Source: JAZKHE01 sp040385525 (GTDB lineage: Bacteria; Bacteroidota; Bacteroidia; UBA4408). Taken from it: a stretch of DNA of 64,000 bases. The notes under the pieces were generated by a model. The model worked only from the letters and a program-made list of their open reading frames with translations. It made no database searches and was not told where the DNA came from. A program made the translations under genes and the position numbers. The stretch spans positions 1-64,000 of the forward strand of contig JAZKHE010000002.1 in assembly GCA_040385525.1 (NCBI GenBank), written 5' to 3'. Positions within the stretch are counted from its first letter, which is position 1; the number at the start of each line of letters is the position of its first letter. This document shows positions 54,205 to 62,521 of this stretch, piece after piece.

Positions 54205-55290
54205 TTACCACCACTTTTGTTGCGCTTCGTTAGCAGTAAACAAAAGTTTCTCCCCAATTTTTGGATGTAATAATTTTAAGTTTGCATTTTCTGCGTGTTT
54301 GTATACCTCATTAATAGGCTCATCCCAATCGTGTAACGATAGTTTGAATTTACCCCAATGCACAGGTAACAATTGTTTTGCATTAAGCTCTTGAGCTGCT
54401 AATACAACTTCGTTTGGCATCATGTGTATATAGTGCCAATAATCGTTGTATTGTCCGCATTCTAAAATTGCTAAATCAAACGGACCATATTTTTCGCCAA
54501 TGCTTTTAAAGTGCGAATCGTAACCCGAATCGCCACCTAAAAACAAATTTAGTTGAGGTGTTTTTAATACAAACGACGACCATAAAGTTGTGTTGCGTTC
54601 AAAAGTTCTTCCCGAAAAATGGCGCGATGGAGTTGCTGTAAAACTTACATTTTGACTAACAGTTGTTGTTTCGTGCCAATCTAATTCTACAATATTTTCT
54701 TTTTTGTAACCCCAATGTTCTAGGTGCGAACCAACACCTAAACTTGTAATTACTTTTTTAACTTTTGGCAGTAATTTTTTTACTGTTTTATAATCTAAAT
54801 GGTCAAAATGATCGTGCGTAATTAATAACACATCAAGCTCAGGCATATCGTCTACACTATATAAATCGGCACCGTTAAAACTTTTTACCATAAACGAAAA
54901 TGGTGCTGCACTTCCGCTAAAAACAGGATCAACCAATATTTTTAAATTGTCAATTTGCAAAAAGTAAGATGAATGCCCAAACCAAACAATAAAAGGTTCT
55001 TTATCCGTATTGTTTTTTAAATCAAACTTTATAGCAGGCAATACTTTTTCTGGTTTTTTGTTTACACTTGAGGTTGTTGCGTATTTTTTTAAAATATCAA
55101 AATAAGTAACTCCTTCTTTTAAATCGGGCGTATGGCTTAAATTTTGAAACTTTTTGTTTTTGAAATTGGGAGAATTTTTAATTCGCTGTAATCGGTCGCC
55201 CTTGGGTGCTTTACCAAATTGAGGAAAATCAAAAACAAGTAAAAGAATTAAAAAAAGGATTAGAATTAAGATTACAAATGGCATGGTCAA
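54205..55290 (-). CDS. MBL-fold metal hydrolase (NAPE-PLD/UlaG-like)
   Basis: 361 residues. An N-terminal hydrophobic stretch (about 3-20) suggests a membrane anchor. The metallo-beta-lactamase fold begins at WFGHSSYFLQIDNLKILVDPVF, has the metal motif LLITHDHFDHLD (HxHxDH) and later ATPSRHFSGR, GGDSGYD and LPVHWGKF. The layout matches the NAPE-phospholipase D/UlaG-like hydrolases, which act on phosphodiester or lactone substrates. The substrate is unknown. Translation might start two codons later at the second Met. Confidence 0.85.
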   Translation of the reverse strand: MTMPFVILILILFLILLLVFDFPQFGKAPKGDRLQRIKNSPNFKNKKFQNLSHTPDLKEGVTYFDILKKYATTSSVNKKPEKVLPAIKFDLKNNTDKEPFIVWFGHSSYFLQIDNLKILVDPVFSGSAAPFSFMVKSFNGADLYSVDDMPELDVLLITHDHFDHLDYKTVKKLLPKVKKVITSLGVGSHLEHWGYKKENIVELDWHETTTVSQNVSFTATPSRHFSGRTFERNTTLWSSFVLKTPQLNLFLGGDSGYDSHFKSIGEKYGPFDLAILECGQYNDYWHYIHMMPNEVVLAAQELNAKQLLPVHWGKFKLSLHDWDEPINEVYKHAENANLKLLHPKIGEKLLFTANEAQQKWW

Positions 55291-55302
55291 TTTTTAGAAA
55301 AT

Positions 55303-55310
55303 CAAAATTA
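55303..55310 (-). promoter_or_regulatory. -7 box of the MBL hydrolase gene
   Basis: Minus-strand TAATTTTG matches TAnnTTTG, 12 bases from the start codon. Confidence 0.5.
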
Positions 55311-55335
55311 ACTAAAAACAAGACTGCTTTAAGTT

Positions 55336-55363
55336 ATCTTTTTTTATTTTTACATTAATTAAC
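55336..55363. repeat. 28-bp direct repeat, copy 1
   Basis: A 28-bp T-rich sequence ending TTTTTACATTAATTAAC is repeated without change at 56707-56734. It includes TATTTTTA, one base from a -7 box, and lies upstream of the 158-residue gene. Confidence 0.8.
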
Positions 55364-55390
55364 TAAATAATTTGTTTTCACTGCGAGTTC

Positions 55391-55867
55391 ATGAAGTATC
55401 CAATTTTTTTGACTTTAATTTTAATTAGTTCATTTGTAAACGGACAAAATTACACTCTAGTTGATGGTGAATACATGGACACTATAAGTCTCATTAAAAC
55501 CGATTGCCCTAAGTACAACGTTTATTATTATCAAGTTAATGGTAAATATCCTAAAAGTTCATCTTCGCTTTTAAAAGAAGTTCAGGCTTTTTTACAAAAC
55601 AAAACGTATTCGGGTAGTGGCTACATTACGTTTCGTTGTAGAATAAATTGTAACGGAAAACTAGACACTAAAACACAAGTATTACAGACAGATGAAAAAT
55701 ATAAAACAACTCGTTTTGATAAACGATTATTGAACGATTTGTTTGATTATTTTAAGACGTTAGACAAATGGGAAATTCCTACAAATAATGAAGAGATTCC
55801 GTTTTCTTACATAGTTTTTATTACTTTTAAATTAAAGAATGGAAAAATCATCAATATTATTCCTTAG
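55391..55867 (+). CDS. Secreted TonB-C-like protein
   Basis: 158 residues. Signal peptide ends near VNGQ19. The mature part has a beta-rich pattern GSGYITFRCRINCNGKLDTKTQVL and SYIVFITFKLKNGKIINIIP, like the C-terminal domain of TonB (IxFxVxxDGxV-like strands), without the N-terminal membrane anchor and Pro-rich linker of true TonB. Probably a periplasmic or lipoprotein-like protein of unknown partner. Its 3' end overlaps the next gene by 29 bp. Confidence 0.7.
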   Translation: MKYPIFLTLILISSFVNGQNYTLVDGEYMDTISLIKTDCPKYNVYYYQVNGKYPKSSSSLLKEVQAFLQNKTYSGSGYITFRCRINCNGKLDTKTQVLQTDEKYKTTRFDKRLLNDLFDYFKTLDKWEIPTNNEEIPFSYIVFITFKLKNGKIINIIP

Positions 55868-56705
55868 TTTTTTTCTGTTTGCTATTTTAGGTAGTTGTCA
55901 ATCAAACAAATTGAAATCTGCTGTTTGTGATTGCTCAAGCAGGGTTGTTCAAGATAGTTTAATTGAAAAATATTACGACAACGGAGCAGAAAAATTAAAC
56001 CATATTTATAATAATCCCGCATGGCAATTGTATTGCGATAGCATAATAAACTTGTGTCCAAATATTGCTTTTGCTTATAGACAGAAAGCGATTCCATACA
56101 TAAAAAATGGAGAATATGAAAAAGCTTTTTCTTTAAATGATAGAGCCGTAGAACTCGATTCGGTTGGTTATACAGCGTATAGAGGGTTTTTAAAATGTAT
56201 TTTTACAAAAGATTATGATGGAGCGATAATCGATTTTAAAAAAGCACAACAATTAATTCCAGGGGGTTATGAAATGGACCATACCTACTTTTTTTTCGAG
56301 GGCTTGTGTAATTTGGAATTAGGAAATTATGTTAAAGCAGAAGAAAATTTTATGCAAGATATTATTGTTCAAACGAATGGAGATAAAAAAAAGAATGCTC
56401 ATTTTAATACATTATTATATGTTGGTATATTGTATTATGAAATGAAGAATAACGAAGAGGCAAAAGAGTATTTATTAAAATGTTTAGCAGAGTATAAAGA
56501 ACTTCCCGACGCTAATTATTATTTAGCATTAGTATATAAAAACGAAAATAATAGTGAGCTTAAAGAAAAATATTTAGAAATAGCAAGAACAACAATTACT
56601 AAGGGATACGGAACAAATGAAGACAACACATATTATGTAAATTATCCACACCAAATAACCTTACACGAAATAGAAGAAGAGATAAAAAATAAACAGGTCA
56701 GATAA
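55839..56705 (+). CDS. TPR lipoprotein
   Basis: 288 residues. The lipobox ILGSC gives Cys20 as the likely lipidated residue. Two further cysteine pairs (CDCSS, LYCDSIINLC) follow. TPRs occupy about 75-270 (AYRQKAIPYIKNGEYEKAFSLNDRAVELD and relatives). It is probably anchored in a membrane facing the periplasm. Its start lies inside the preceding gene. Together the two genes form a cassette bounded by a 28-bp direct repeat. Confidence 0.78.
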   Translation: MEKSSILFLSFFLFAILGSCQSNKLKSAVCDCSSRVVQDSLIEKYYDNGAEKLNHIYNNPAWQLYCDSIINLCPNIAFAYRQKAIPYIKNGEYEKAFSLNDRAVELDSVGYTAYRGFLKCIFTKDYDGAIIDFKKAQQLIPGGYEMDHTYFFFEGLCNLELGNYVKAEENFMQDIIVQTNGDKKKNAHFNTLLYVGILYYEMKNNEEAKEYLLKCLAEYKELPDANYYLALVYKNENNSELKEKYLEIARTTITKGYGTNEDNTYYVNYPHQITLHEIEEEIKNKQVR

Positions 56706-56706
56706 A

Positions 56707-56734
56707 ATCTTTTTTTATTTTTACATTAATTAAC
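56707..56734. repeat. 28-bp direct repeat, copy 2
   Basis: Perfect copy of 55336-55363, placed just upstream of the aldehyde dehydrogenase gene (6 bp before its ATG). The two copies are 1,371 bp apart, enclosing the two small exported genes. Confidence 0.8.
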
Positions 56735-56739
56735 GAAAC

Positions 56740-58185
56740 ATGATACAACTACTAAACTATATTAACGGAGAACTTTTAGAGCCTACAGCAAAAAAGTATA
56801 TCGATAATTACAACCCTTCTACAGGAAAAGTATACAGCTTAATTCCCGATAGCGACGAAGCCGATGTGGCTTTGGCAGTAAGCGCTGCCAAGCAAGCTTT
56901 TGTTTCGTGGTCTGTAACATCAAAAGAAAAGCGTTCTGCTATTATTTTAAAGTTAGCCGAGTTAATTGAAAAAAATTTAGATGTTTTAGCCGAAGCCGAA
57001 AGTACTGATAACGGTAAGCCATTGGCCTTAGCAAAAGTAATGGACATTCCTCGCGCAGCAAGTAATTTTCATTTTTACGGAACGGCTATTTTGCACCATG
57101 CAGCAAACAGCCATTCTATGGAAGATTTAGCCATTAATTACACATTAAAACAACCAATTGGGGTTGTGGGTTGCATCTCTCCTTGGAATTTACCTTTGTA
57201 TTTATTCTCTTGGAAAATTGCTCCAGCACTCGCTGCAGGAAATTGTGTTGTAGCTAAACCATCAGAAATTACGCCTTATACAGCGTTTTTACTTTCTAAA
57301 CTATGTATTGAAGCTGGTTTGCCAAAAGGCGTATTAAATATTGTGCACGGCTTTGGACATAAGGTTGGTAGTGCTATTACAACGCACAAAGATGTAAAAG
57401 CAATATCGTTTACTGGCGGAACAAAAACAGGTGCAACCATTGCCGCTACTGCTGCTCCGCTGTTTAAAAAGTTGTCGTTGGAGTTGGGAGGAAAAAATCC
57501 TGTATTAATTTTTGCCGATTGCAATTGGGAAAACATGATGAGCACAACCGTTCGTTCTTCGTTTACTAATCAAGGTCAAATTTGTTTGTGTGGCTCGCGC
57601 ATATACGTGGAGCGTAGTATTTACGAAAAATTTAAAACCGACTTCGTTACTCGCGTAAAGGCATTAAAAGTGGGGAATCCCAAAAGTGCTGAAACCAACG
57701 TTGGCGCTGTAGTTTCTAAAGACCATATGAATAAAATTTTATCCTATGTTGAACTAGCAAAACAAGAAGGTGGAACTGTTTTAGCAGGAGGAAAACAAGT
57801 TGTGTTAGATGGAGATTTAGCAGAAGGTTATTACATTAAACCCACAATTATTGAAGGATTAAATAATGCTTGCAGAACAAACCAGGAAGAAATTTTTGGA
57901 CCCGTTGTTACAATTATGCCTTTTGATAACGATGAGCAAGCACTTGAATTTGCTAACGATACCAACTATGGTTTGGCATCTGTAGTGTGGACAGAAAACT
58001 TAACGCGTGCACATAATTTAGCTAATAAATTACACACCGGTATTGTTTGGATAAATTGTTGGTTGCTGCGAGATTTGCGCACACCTTTTGGTGGTGTAAA
58101 AAATAGTGGAGTAGGAAGAGAAGGTGGTTTTGAAGCTTTAGACTTTTTTACAGAACCTAAAAACGTTTGCATAAAATTAAAATAA
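56740..58185 (+). CDS. Aldehyde dehydrogenase (hydroxymuconic semialdehyde dehydrogenase-like)
   Basis: 481 residues of the NAD(P)+-dependent ALDH superfamily. It oxidises an aldehyde to an acid. Motifs are SPWNLPLYLFSWKIAPALAAGNCVVAKPSE, the glycine-rich FTGGTKTGATI, the general base in LELGGKNP, and the catalytic Cys in NQGQICLCGSRIYV. The C-terminal PFGGVKNSGVGREGG is also typical. Closest in feel to 2-aminomuconate or hydroxymuconic semialdehyde dehydrogenases; the true substrate is unknown. The gene abuts nadB with no gap, suggesting a link with tryptophan/quinolinate-NAD metabolism. Confidence 0.88.
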   Translation: MIQLLNYINGELLEPTAKKYIDNYNPSTGKVYSLIPDSDEADVALAVSAAKQAFVSWSVTSKEKRSAIILKLAELIEKNLDVLAEAESTDNGKPLALAKVMDIPRAASNFHFYGTAILHHAANSHSMEDLAINYTLKQPIGVVGCISPWNLPLYLFSWKIAPALAAGNCVVAKPSEITPYTAFLLSKLCIEAGLPKGVLNIVHGFGHKVGSAITTHKDVKAISFTGGTKTGATIAATAAPLFKKLSLELGGKNPVLIFADCNWENMMSTTVRSSFTNQGQICLCGSRIYVERSIYEKFKTDFVTRVKALKVGNPKSAETNVGAVVSKDHMNKILSYVELAKQEGGTVLAGGKQVVLDGDLAEGYYIKPTIIEGLNNACRTNQEEIFGPVVTIMPFDNDEQALEFANDTNYGLASVVWTENLTRAHNLANKLHTGIVWINCWLLRDLRTPFGGVKNSGVGREGGFEALDFFTEPKNVCIKLK

Positions 58186-59754
58186 ATGGAGCACAGAGTC
58201 GATTTTTTAGTGGTGGGTTCGGGTATTGCGGGTTTAAGTTTTGCTTTAAAAGCGGCTGAAGCGGGTAAGGTAATTTTGCTAACCAAAACAAAACCCGAAG
58301 AAACTAACACAGCATACGCTCAAGGCGGAATTGCTGGAGTAATGGGGGCTCCCGATTCTGTAGAAAAACATGTGAATGACACCTTAATTGCGGGCGATTT
58401 TTTGTGCGACGAAAACGTTGTAAGAATAGTAGCAAGCGAAGCAGCTGAAAGAATTAACGAATTAATTAGTTGGGGAACTGAGTTTGATAAAAAAGCAGAC
58501 GGCAATTATGATTTGGCCAAAGAGGGCGGACACAGCGAACACCGAATTTTACACCACAAAGATAATACGGGTTTTGAAATAGAGCGTGCTTTACTTAGTA
58601 AAGTACAATCTAATAATAACATTACCATTTACGACCATTATTTTGCATTAGAAATTATTACGCAACATCATTTAGGTGTTTGGGTAAATAGCCAAACTCC
58701 CGGCGTTGAGGCTTATGGCGTGTATGCTTTAAACACAAGAACACAAAAAATAGAAGTGTTTGCTGCTAAATCTATTGTGATGGCAACAGGTGGCTGCGGA
58801 CATATTTATGAAAGCACAACCAATCCTGTTATTGCTACTGGTGATGGTGTTGCAATGGTGTATCGTGCCAAAGGAACTGTAGAAGGAATGGAGTTTATAC
58901 AATTTCATCCAACTGCTTTGTATGAACCGGGTAAGCACCCAAGCTTTTTAATTTCGGAGGCTGTACGTGGATTTGGGGCTGTGTTGCGTAACAAAGGTGG
59001 TGAAGAATTTATGATTCGTTACGATGAACGTAAATCGTTGGCACCACGTGATATTGTTGCAAGAGCAATAGATAACGAAATGAAAACTCGTGGAGATGAT
59101 TATGTGTATTTAGATTGCACAAACCTTGATAAAGAAGGTTTGATAGCGCATTTCCCAAACATTTACAACAAGTGTTTAAGTTTAGGAATTGATATTACAA
59201 AAGATTTTATTCCTGTTTCGCCTGCAGCGCACTATATGTGTGGTGGAATAAAAGTAAATCAAAGTGGCGAAAGTAGTATTAAAAATTTATTTGCCATTGG
59301 CGAATGTTCATCTACAGGCTTGCATGGCGCTAATCGTTTAGCATCAAACTCCTTGCTTGAGGCAATTGTTTTTTCGCATAGAGCATCTATAAAAGCAAAA
59401 GAAAATAGTACCGTAAATACTTTTATGGAAAAAATTCCTGAATGGAATGCAGAAGGAACAGCAAGCCCCGAAGAGTTAGTTTTAATAACACAGAGCTTAA
59501 AAGAGTTGCACGGAATTATGAGCAGCTATGTTGGCATTGTGCGTAGCAATTTGCGTTTGCAAAGGGCGTTTAACCGATTAAAAGTGTTGCACGACGAAAC
59601 CGAAAGTTTGTACGAACGCACTACAGTTTCGCCACAGCTATGTGAGTTAAGAAATATGATTAAAGTAGGTTACATTGTCATAAAACACGCCATGCAACGC
59701 AAACAAAGCGTTGGTTTACACTTTAATATTGATTATCCTAAAAAAATAAATTAG
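58186..59754 (+). CDS. nadB: L-aspartate oxidase
   Basis: Oxidises L-aspartate to iminoaspartate, the first step of de novo NAD synthesis, with FAD. 522 residues. FAD-binding VVGSGIAGLSFALKAAEAG at the N-terminus, then TNTAYAQGGIAGVM, GGHSEHRILHHKDNTG, MATGGCGHIYESTTNP and SPAAHYMCGGIKVN. The GLHGANRLASNSLLEAIVF block is also present. The fumarate reductase-like C-terminal helical domain is complete. Starts immediately after the aldehyde dehydrogenase stop. nadA and nadC are not in the window. Confidence 0.95.
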   Translation: MEHRVDFLVVGSGIAGLSFALKAAEAGKVILLTKTKPEETNTAYAQGGIAGVMGAPDSVEKHVNDTLIAGDFLCDENVVRIVASEAAERINELISWGTEFDKKADGNYDLAKEGGHSEHRILHHKDNTGFEIERALLSKVQSNNNITIYDHYFALEIITQHHLGVWVNSQTPGVEAYGVYALNTRTQKIEVFAAKSIVMATGGCGHIYESTTNPVIATGDGVAMVYRAKGTVEGMEFIQFHPTALYEPGKHPSFLISEAVRGFGAVLRNKGGEEFMIRYDERKSLAPRDIVARAIDNEMKTRGDDYVYLDCTNLDKEGLIAHFPNIYNKCLSLGIDITKDFIPVSPAAHYMCGGIKVNQSGESSIKNLFAIGECSSTGLHGANRLASNSLLEAIVFSHRASIKAKENSTVNTFMEKIPEWNAEGTASPEELVLITQSLKELHGIMSSYVGIVRSNLRLQRAFNRLKVLHDETESLYERTTVSPQLCELRNMIKVGYIVIKHAMQRKQSVGLHFNIDYPKKIN

Positions 59755-59790
59755 ATTAAAAACTCTAATTGTTTAGCTGAAGTAAAGATT

Positions 59791-59807
59791 TTGTGCGTTA
59801 GCGCTTA
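59791..59807. repeat. TTGTGCGYTARCGCTTA repeat, left of ORF6N gene
   Basis: 17-bp sequence with the palindromic core GCGTTAGCGC. A 15/17-identical direct copy lies at 60551-60567 on the other side of the ORF6N gene. Confidence 0.6.
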
Positions 59808-59813
59808 TTGCGT

Positions 59814-60359
59814 TTATTTCTTCTTTGGTATTTTATAACCTATTTGTTTTCGTGGTATTTCGTTTTCTTTTTTATCTAGTAATTCGTCTAAATAGTGAAA
59901 AACGAGTTCTATATTTTTTGTGTTATTTTCTGTTTTCTTTTTTATTTCTTCAAATGCTAGCCTTAATTCTATGTTATTTAATAGCGTTTTGCAAAGAGCT
60001 ACAAAAGCTCTCATTATCGTAATATTCATTTCTTTTGCTCTTTTACTTTTCTGCACACTTGATAACATCGCTACTCCTGTTTCTGTGAAAGCATAAGGAT
60101 TTGAACCGCCTAAGTATTGTTTTGATGGTATCACGTTTTGTGATACGATTATTTCTACTTCTTTTTCAGTTAGTACAAACATAAAATCATCAGGAAATAA
60201 ATCTAAGTTTCTTCGTACCGCTTGTTTTAACGCCCTGTTTTCTACCCCATATACTTCAGCTAGATGAATATCAAGCATTACTTTTTCTTCTCGCAACAGA
60301 AGTATTTTGTTTATTATTTTTTCTTCAGGAATAACTAAAGTTGTCGCTTTCTTTTCCAT
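59814..60359 (-). CDS. ORF6N-domain DNA-binding regulator
   Basis: 181 residues. The N-terminal ORF6N domain (about 10-95), a phage-type DNA-binding regulator domain, has LLREEKVMLDIHLAEVYGVE, LKQAVRRNLDLFPDDFMF, and the conserved NPYAFTETGVAMLSSV. The C-terminal part (about 110-180) is helical and basic, probably for oligomerisation. A perfect palindrome sits 18 bp upstream of the start (60378-60402). A second one with the same arms lies within the coding sequence at 60128-60146, encoding residues 72-78 (V-S-Q-N-V-I-P). Autoregulation is likely; the target genes are unknown. Such genes are often mobile. Confidence 0.88.
   Translation of the reverse strand: MEKKATTLVIPEEKIINKILLLREEKVMLDIHLAEVYGVENRALKQAVRRNLDLFPDDFMFVLTEKEVEIIVSQNVIPSKQYLGGSNPYAFTETGVAMLSSVQKSKRAKEMNITIMRAFVALCKTLLNNIELRLAFEEIKKKTENNTKNIELVFHYLDELLDKKENEIPRKQIGYKIPKKK
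60128..60146. promoter_or_regulatory. Palindrome inside the ORF6N gene
   Basis: GTATCAC-N5-GTGATAC, the same arms and spacing as the upstream site at 60381-60399. Here it codes for ORF6N residues 72-78. Confidence 0.6.
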
Positions 60360-60377
60360 ACTATTATTGTGTTTTAA

Positions 60378-60402
60378 AAGGTATCACAATTTGTGATACC
60401 TT
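60378..60402. promoter_or_regulatory. Probable operator of the ORF6N gene
   Basis: Perfect inverted repeat with 12-bp arms AAGGTATCACAA / TTGTGATACCTT around a single T. It is 18 bp upstream of the start codon, where an autorepressor would be expected to bind. Confidence 0.7.
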
Positions 60403-60455
60403 ATTTTATGCTGTAATTTTAATTCTTGTATCCTGCTAGTACTTTATTCATTTTT

Positions 60456-60480
60456 GAGGTATCGCAAATTGCGAAACCTT
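60456..60480. promoter_or_regulatory. Second, diverged palindrome upstream of the ORF6N gene
   Basis: GAGGTATCGCAA / TTGCGAAACCTT around one A, 10 of 12 arm positions matching. It resembles the primary operator (GTATCGC versus GTATCAC) and starts 78 bp from it. Confidence 0.55.
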
Positions 60481-60550
60481 ATTTTTTCGACAAATATAAT
60501 TCTTTATGATTGTAATTTACCTGCGTACTCGCTAAGCTGAAGCTAAGTGT

Positions 60551-60567
60551 TGTGCGCTAACGCTTAG
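60551..60567. repeat. TTGTGCGYTARCGCTTA repeat, right of ORF6N gene
   Basis: Matches 59791-59807 at 15 of 17 positions in the same orientation. It contains the GCGCTAACGC palindromic core and is preceded by a GCTAAG / CTTAGC-like hairpin segment. Confidence 0.6.
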
Positions 60568-60619
60568 TGTGCTTGTGTTGTTAAATTTAATTTAATAAAA
60601 CTGGCTGATTATTTTCAGT

Positions 60620-62452
60620 TTATTTACTGATAATTATTTTTTTAGTAGCATTACCATTTTCGGTTTTCAAGTTTATAAAGTAAACTCCTTCCGGTTGATT
60701 ACTCAAATCAATTTCTGTTTTACTTGTATTTATTTGCGAGGAATAAATGGTTTCTCCCAAAACGTTTACAATAACTACATCTCGGATTTTTTCCGCGCTT
60801 ACAATCGTAAATATTCCATTGCTTGGATTAGGATAAATAGAGACTTCGGTATTTAGATTGCTGTAGTGAGTTATGCCTGTGCACAAATCAACAGTTATTG
60901 TAACGGAAGCTTTATTGCTACAGCCATTTCCATCCGTTCCTGTAACAGTGTATGTATTTGTACCAAGTGATGGCCTAAACCGAATACCATTGGTTATTCC
61001 GCCTGTCCATGCGTATGAATTAGCTCCACCGCCTTCGAATGTTATTGAGTCGCCTACGCACACAGTAACTGGGTTTGCAGTAGCCGTAACGGAAGGTAGA
61101 GGATTTACTTTAACAGAAATCGTATTTGTGTTTGAACAAATATTTCCACCCGTTCCAGTTACTGTGTATGTAGTAGTTCCTATGGCAGGAATAAAACCAA
61201 TTCCATCGCTAACTCCACCAGACCATGTATAAGAAGTTGCTGTGCCAATGCCTGTAAGTGTAACAATAGAACCAGCACACACGGTTGTTGCACTTGCGTT
61301 GGCAGTAATAGGTGGACAATACTTAAATACAGTTCCAAGATTATTTGTGCCTCCAAAGCTAGTCATTCCATAGAGATGTGTGCCGTCTGAAAAAAGAGAA
61401 CCCTGTGGATAACTTCCGTTTGTAACACCTGCAAAGTCTAGAATTTTAACAAAACCAGTTCCATTAGGCATTATTTTAAAAAACGTGCCCATATTATTTG
61501 TTCCGCCACTGCCTGTCATCCCAAAGAGAAAAGCCCCATTTGACACAATAGAGCTTTGTGGATACGATCCGTTTGTGTAGTTAAAGTCTAGTAGTTTAGC
61601 AAAGTTAGTCCCATCAGGCTTTATTTTAAATAGAGTTCCTATATCGTTTGTGCCTCCATCGCTCGTCATTCCATAGAGAAAAGCACCGTCTGAAAAAAGA
61701 GAGCCTCTTGGATTGCTTCCGTTCGCTGAACCAGCAAAGTCAAGTAGTTTAGCAAAACCAGTACCATCTACCTTAATTTTAAAGAGAGTTCCAAGATCGT
61801 TTGTACCACCACCGCTAGTAGTTCCATAGAGACATGTTCCGTCTAAAATAAGAGAACCCTGGGGATAACTTCCGTTTGTTGCACCTGCAAAGTCCAATAG
61901 TTTTACAAAGCCACTTCCATCAGGCATTATTTTGAAGATAGTTCCCTTATCATTTGTGCCGCCCTGTACTGTCATACCATAGAGAAAAGTACCATCAGAA
62001 ATAAGTGAGCCCGGTGGAGTTTTTCCATTTGCAGCGCCATCAAAGTCGAGAAGCTTAGCAAAACCAGATCCATCAGGACTAATTTTAAAGAGGGTTCCAA
62101 AACCATTTGTGCCTCCATACCTAGTCATTCCATAGAGAAAAGTACCGTCTGTAATAAGTGAGCCTAGAGGATAACTTCCATTTACTACACTAGAAAAGTT
62201 TAGCAGTATAGCAAAACTGGTTCCGTTGGGCATAATTTTAAACAAAGTTCCATAACCATTTGCACCCCCATCGCTAGTCATTCCATAAAGAAAGGTGCCG
62301 TCAGAATAGAGGCTTCCCTGAGGGTTACTTCCGTTTGCCGCACCCGAAAAGTCGGTTAGCATTGTGTATTGGGCAAAACATTTACTAGTTAAAAGTGATA
62401 TGTTAACGGTTAAGAAACAAACTACGATTAAAAACAGATTTGATTTTTTCAT
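60620..62452 (-). CDS. T9SS-secreted GloVer-repeat protein
   Basis: 610 residues. Signal peptide ends near CFAQ28. Seven tandem 50-51-residue GloVer-type repeats span about 42-382 (consensus GSLYSDGTFLYGMTSDGGTN, then GTLFKI and a KLLDFAG-NG block), which probably form a beta-propeller. Two Ig/PKD-like domains follow (about 385-520, each with CAGS/CVGDSI and YTVTGT), and a T9SS type A sorting domain is in the last 75 residues (YPNPSNGIFTI to KKIIISK). Predicted surface or secreted protein of unknown ligand. It stands alone. Confidence 0.88.
   Translation of the reverse strand: MKKSNLFLIVVCFLTVNISLLTSKCFAQYTMLTDFSGAANGSNPQGSLYSDGTFLYGMTSDGGANGYGTLFKIMPNGTSFAILLNFSSVVNGSYPLGSLITDGTFLYGMTRYGGTNGFGTLFKISPDGSGFAKLLDFDGAANGKTPPGSLISDGTFLYGMTVQGGTNDKGTIFKIMPDGSGFVKLLDFAGATNGSYPQGSLILDGTCLYGTTSGGGTNDLGTLFKIKVDGTGFAKLLDFAGSANGSNPRGSLFSDGAFLYGMTSDGGTNDIGTLFKIKPDGTNFAKLLDFNYTNGSYPQSSIVSNGAFLFGMTGSGGTNNMGTFFKIMPNGTGFVKILDFAGVTNGSYPQGSLFSDGTHLYGMTSFGGTNNLGTVFKYCPPITANASATTVCAGSIVTLTGIGTATSYTWSGGVSDGIGFIPAIGTTTYTVTGTGGNICSNTNTISVKVNPLPSVTATANPVTVCVGDSITFEGGGANSYAWTGGITNGIRFRPSLGTNTYTVTGTDGNGCSNKASVTITVDLCTGITHYSNLNTEVSIYPNPSNGIFTIVSAEKIRDVVIVNVLGETIYSSQINTSKTEIDLSNQPEGVYFINLKTENGNATKKIIISK
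61307..62329 (-). repeat. Tandem 153-bp GloVer coding repeats (7 units)
   Basis: Seven units of about 153 bp (one is 150 bp), with the invariant G-S-L and YGMT core. The seventh is truncated. Confidence 0.85.
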
Positions 62453-62521
62453 AGTTTTTCTTTTAAGATTTAAGTTTGAGTTTTGTCTAGTGTGAATTAC
62501 CTCACATCTAAATCGCTCTAA

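Noticed and set aside
60873..61232. 119-residue + strand frame in the GloVer gene
   Set aside because: It mirrors the repeat and Ig-like coding sequence on the other strand and has Pro/Val-rich repetitive composition.
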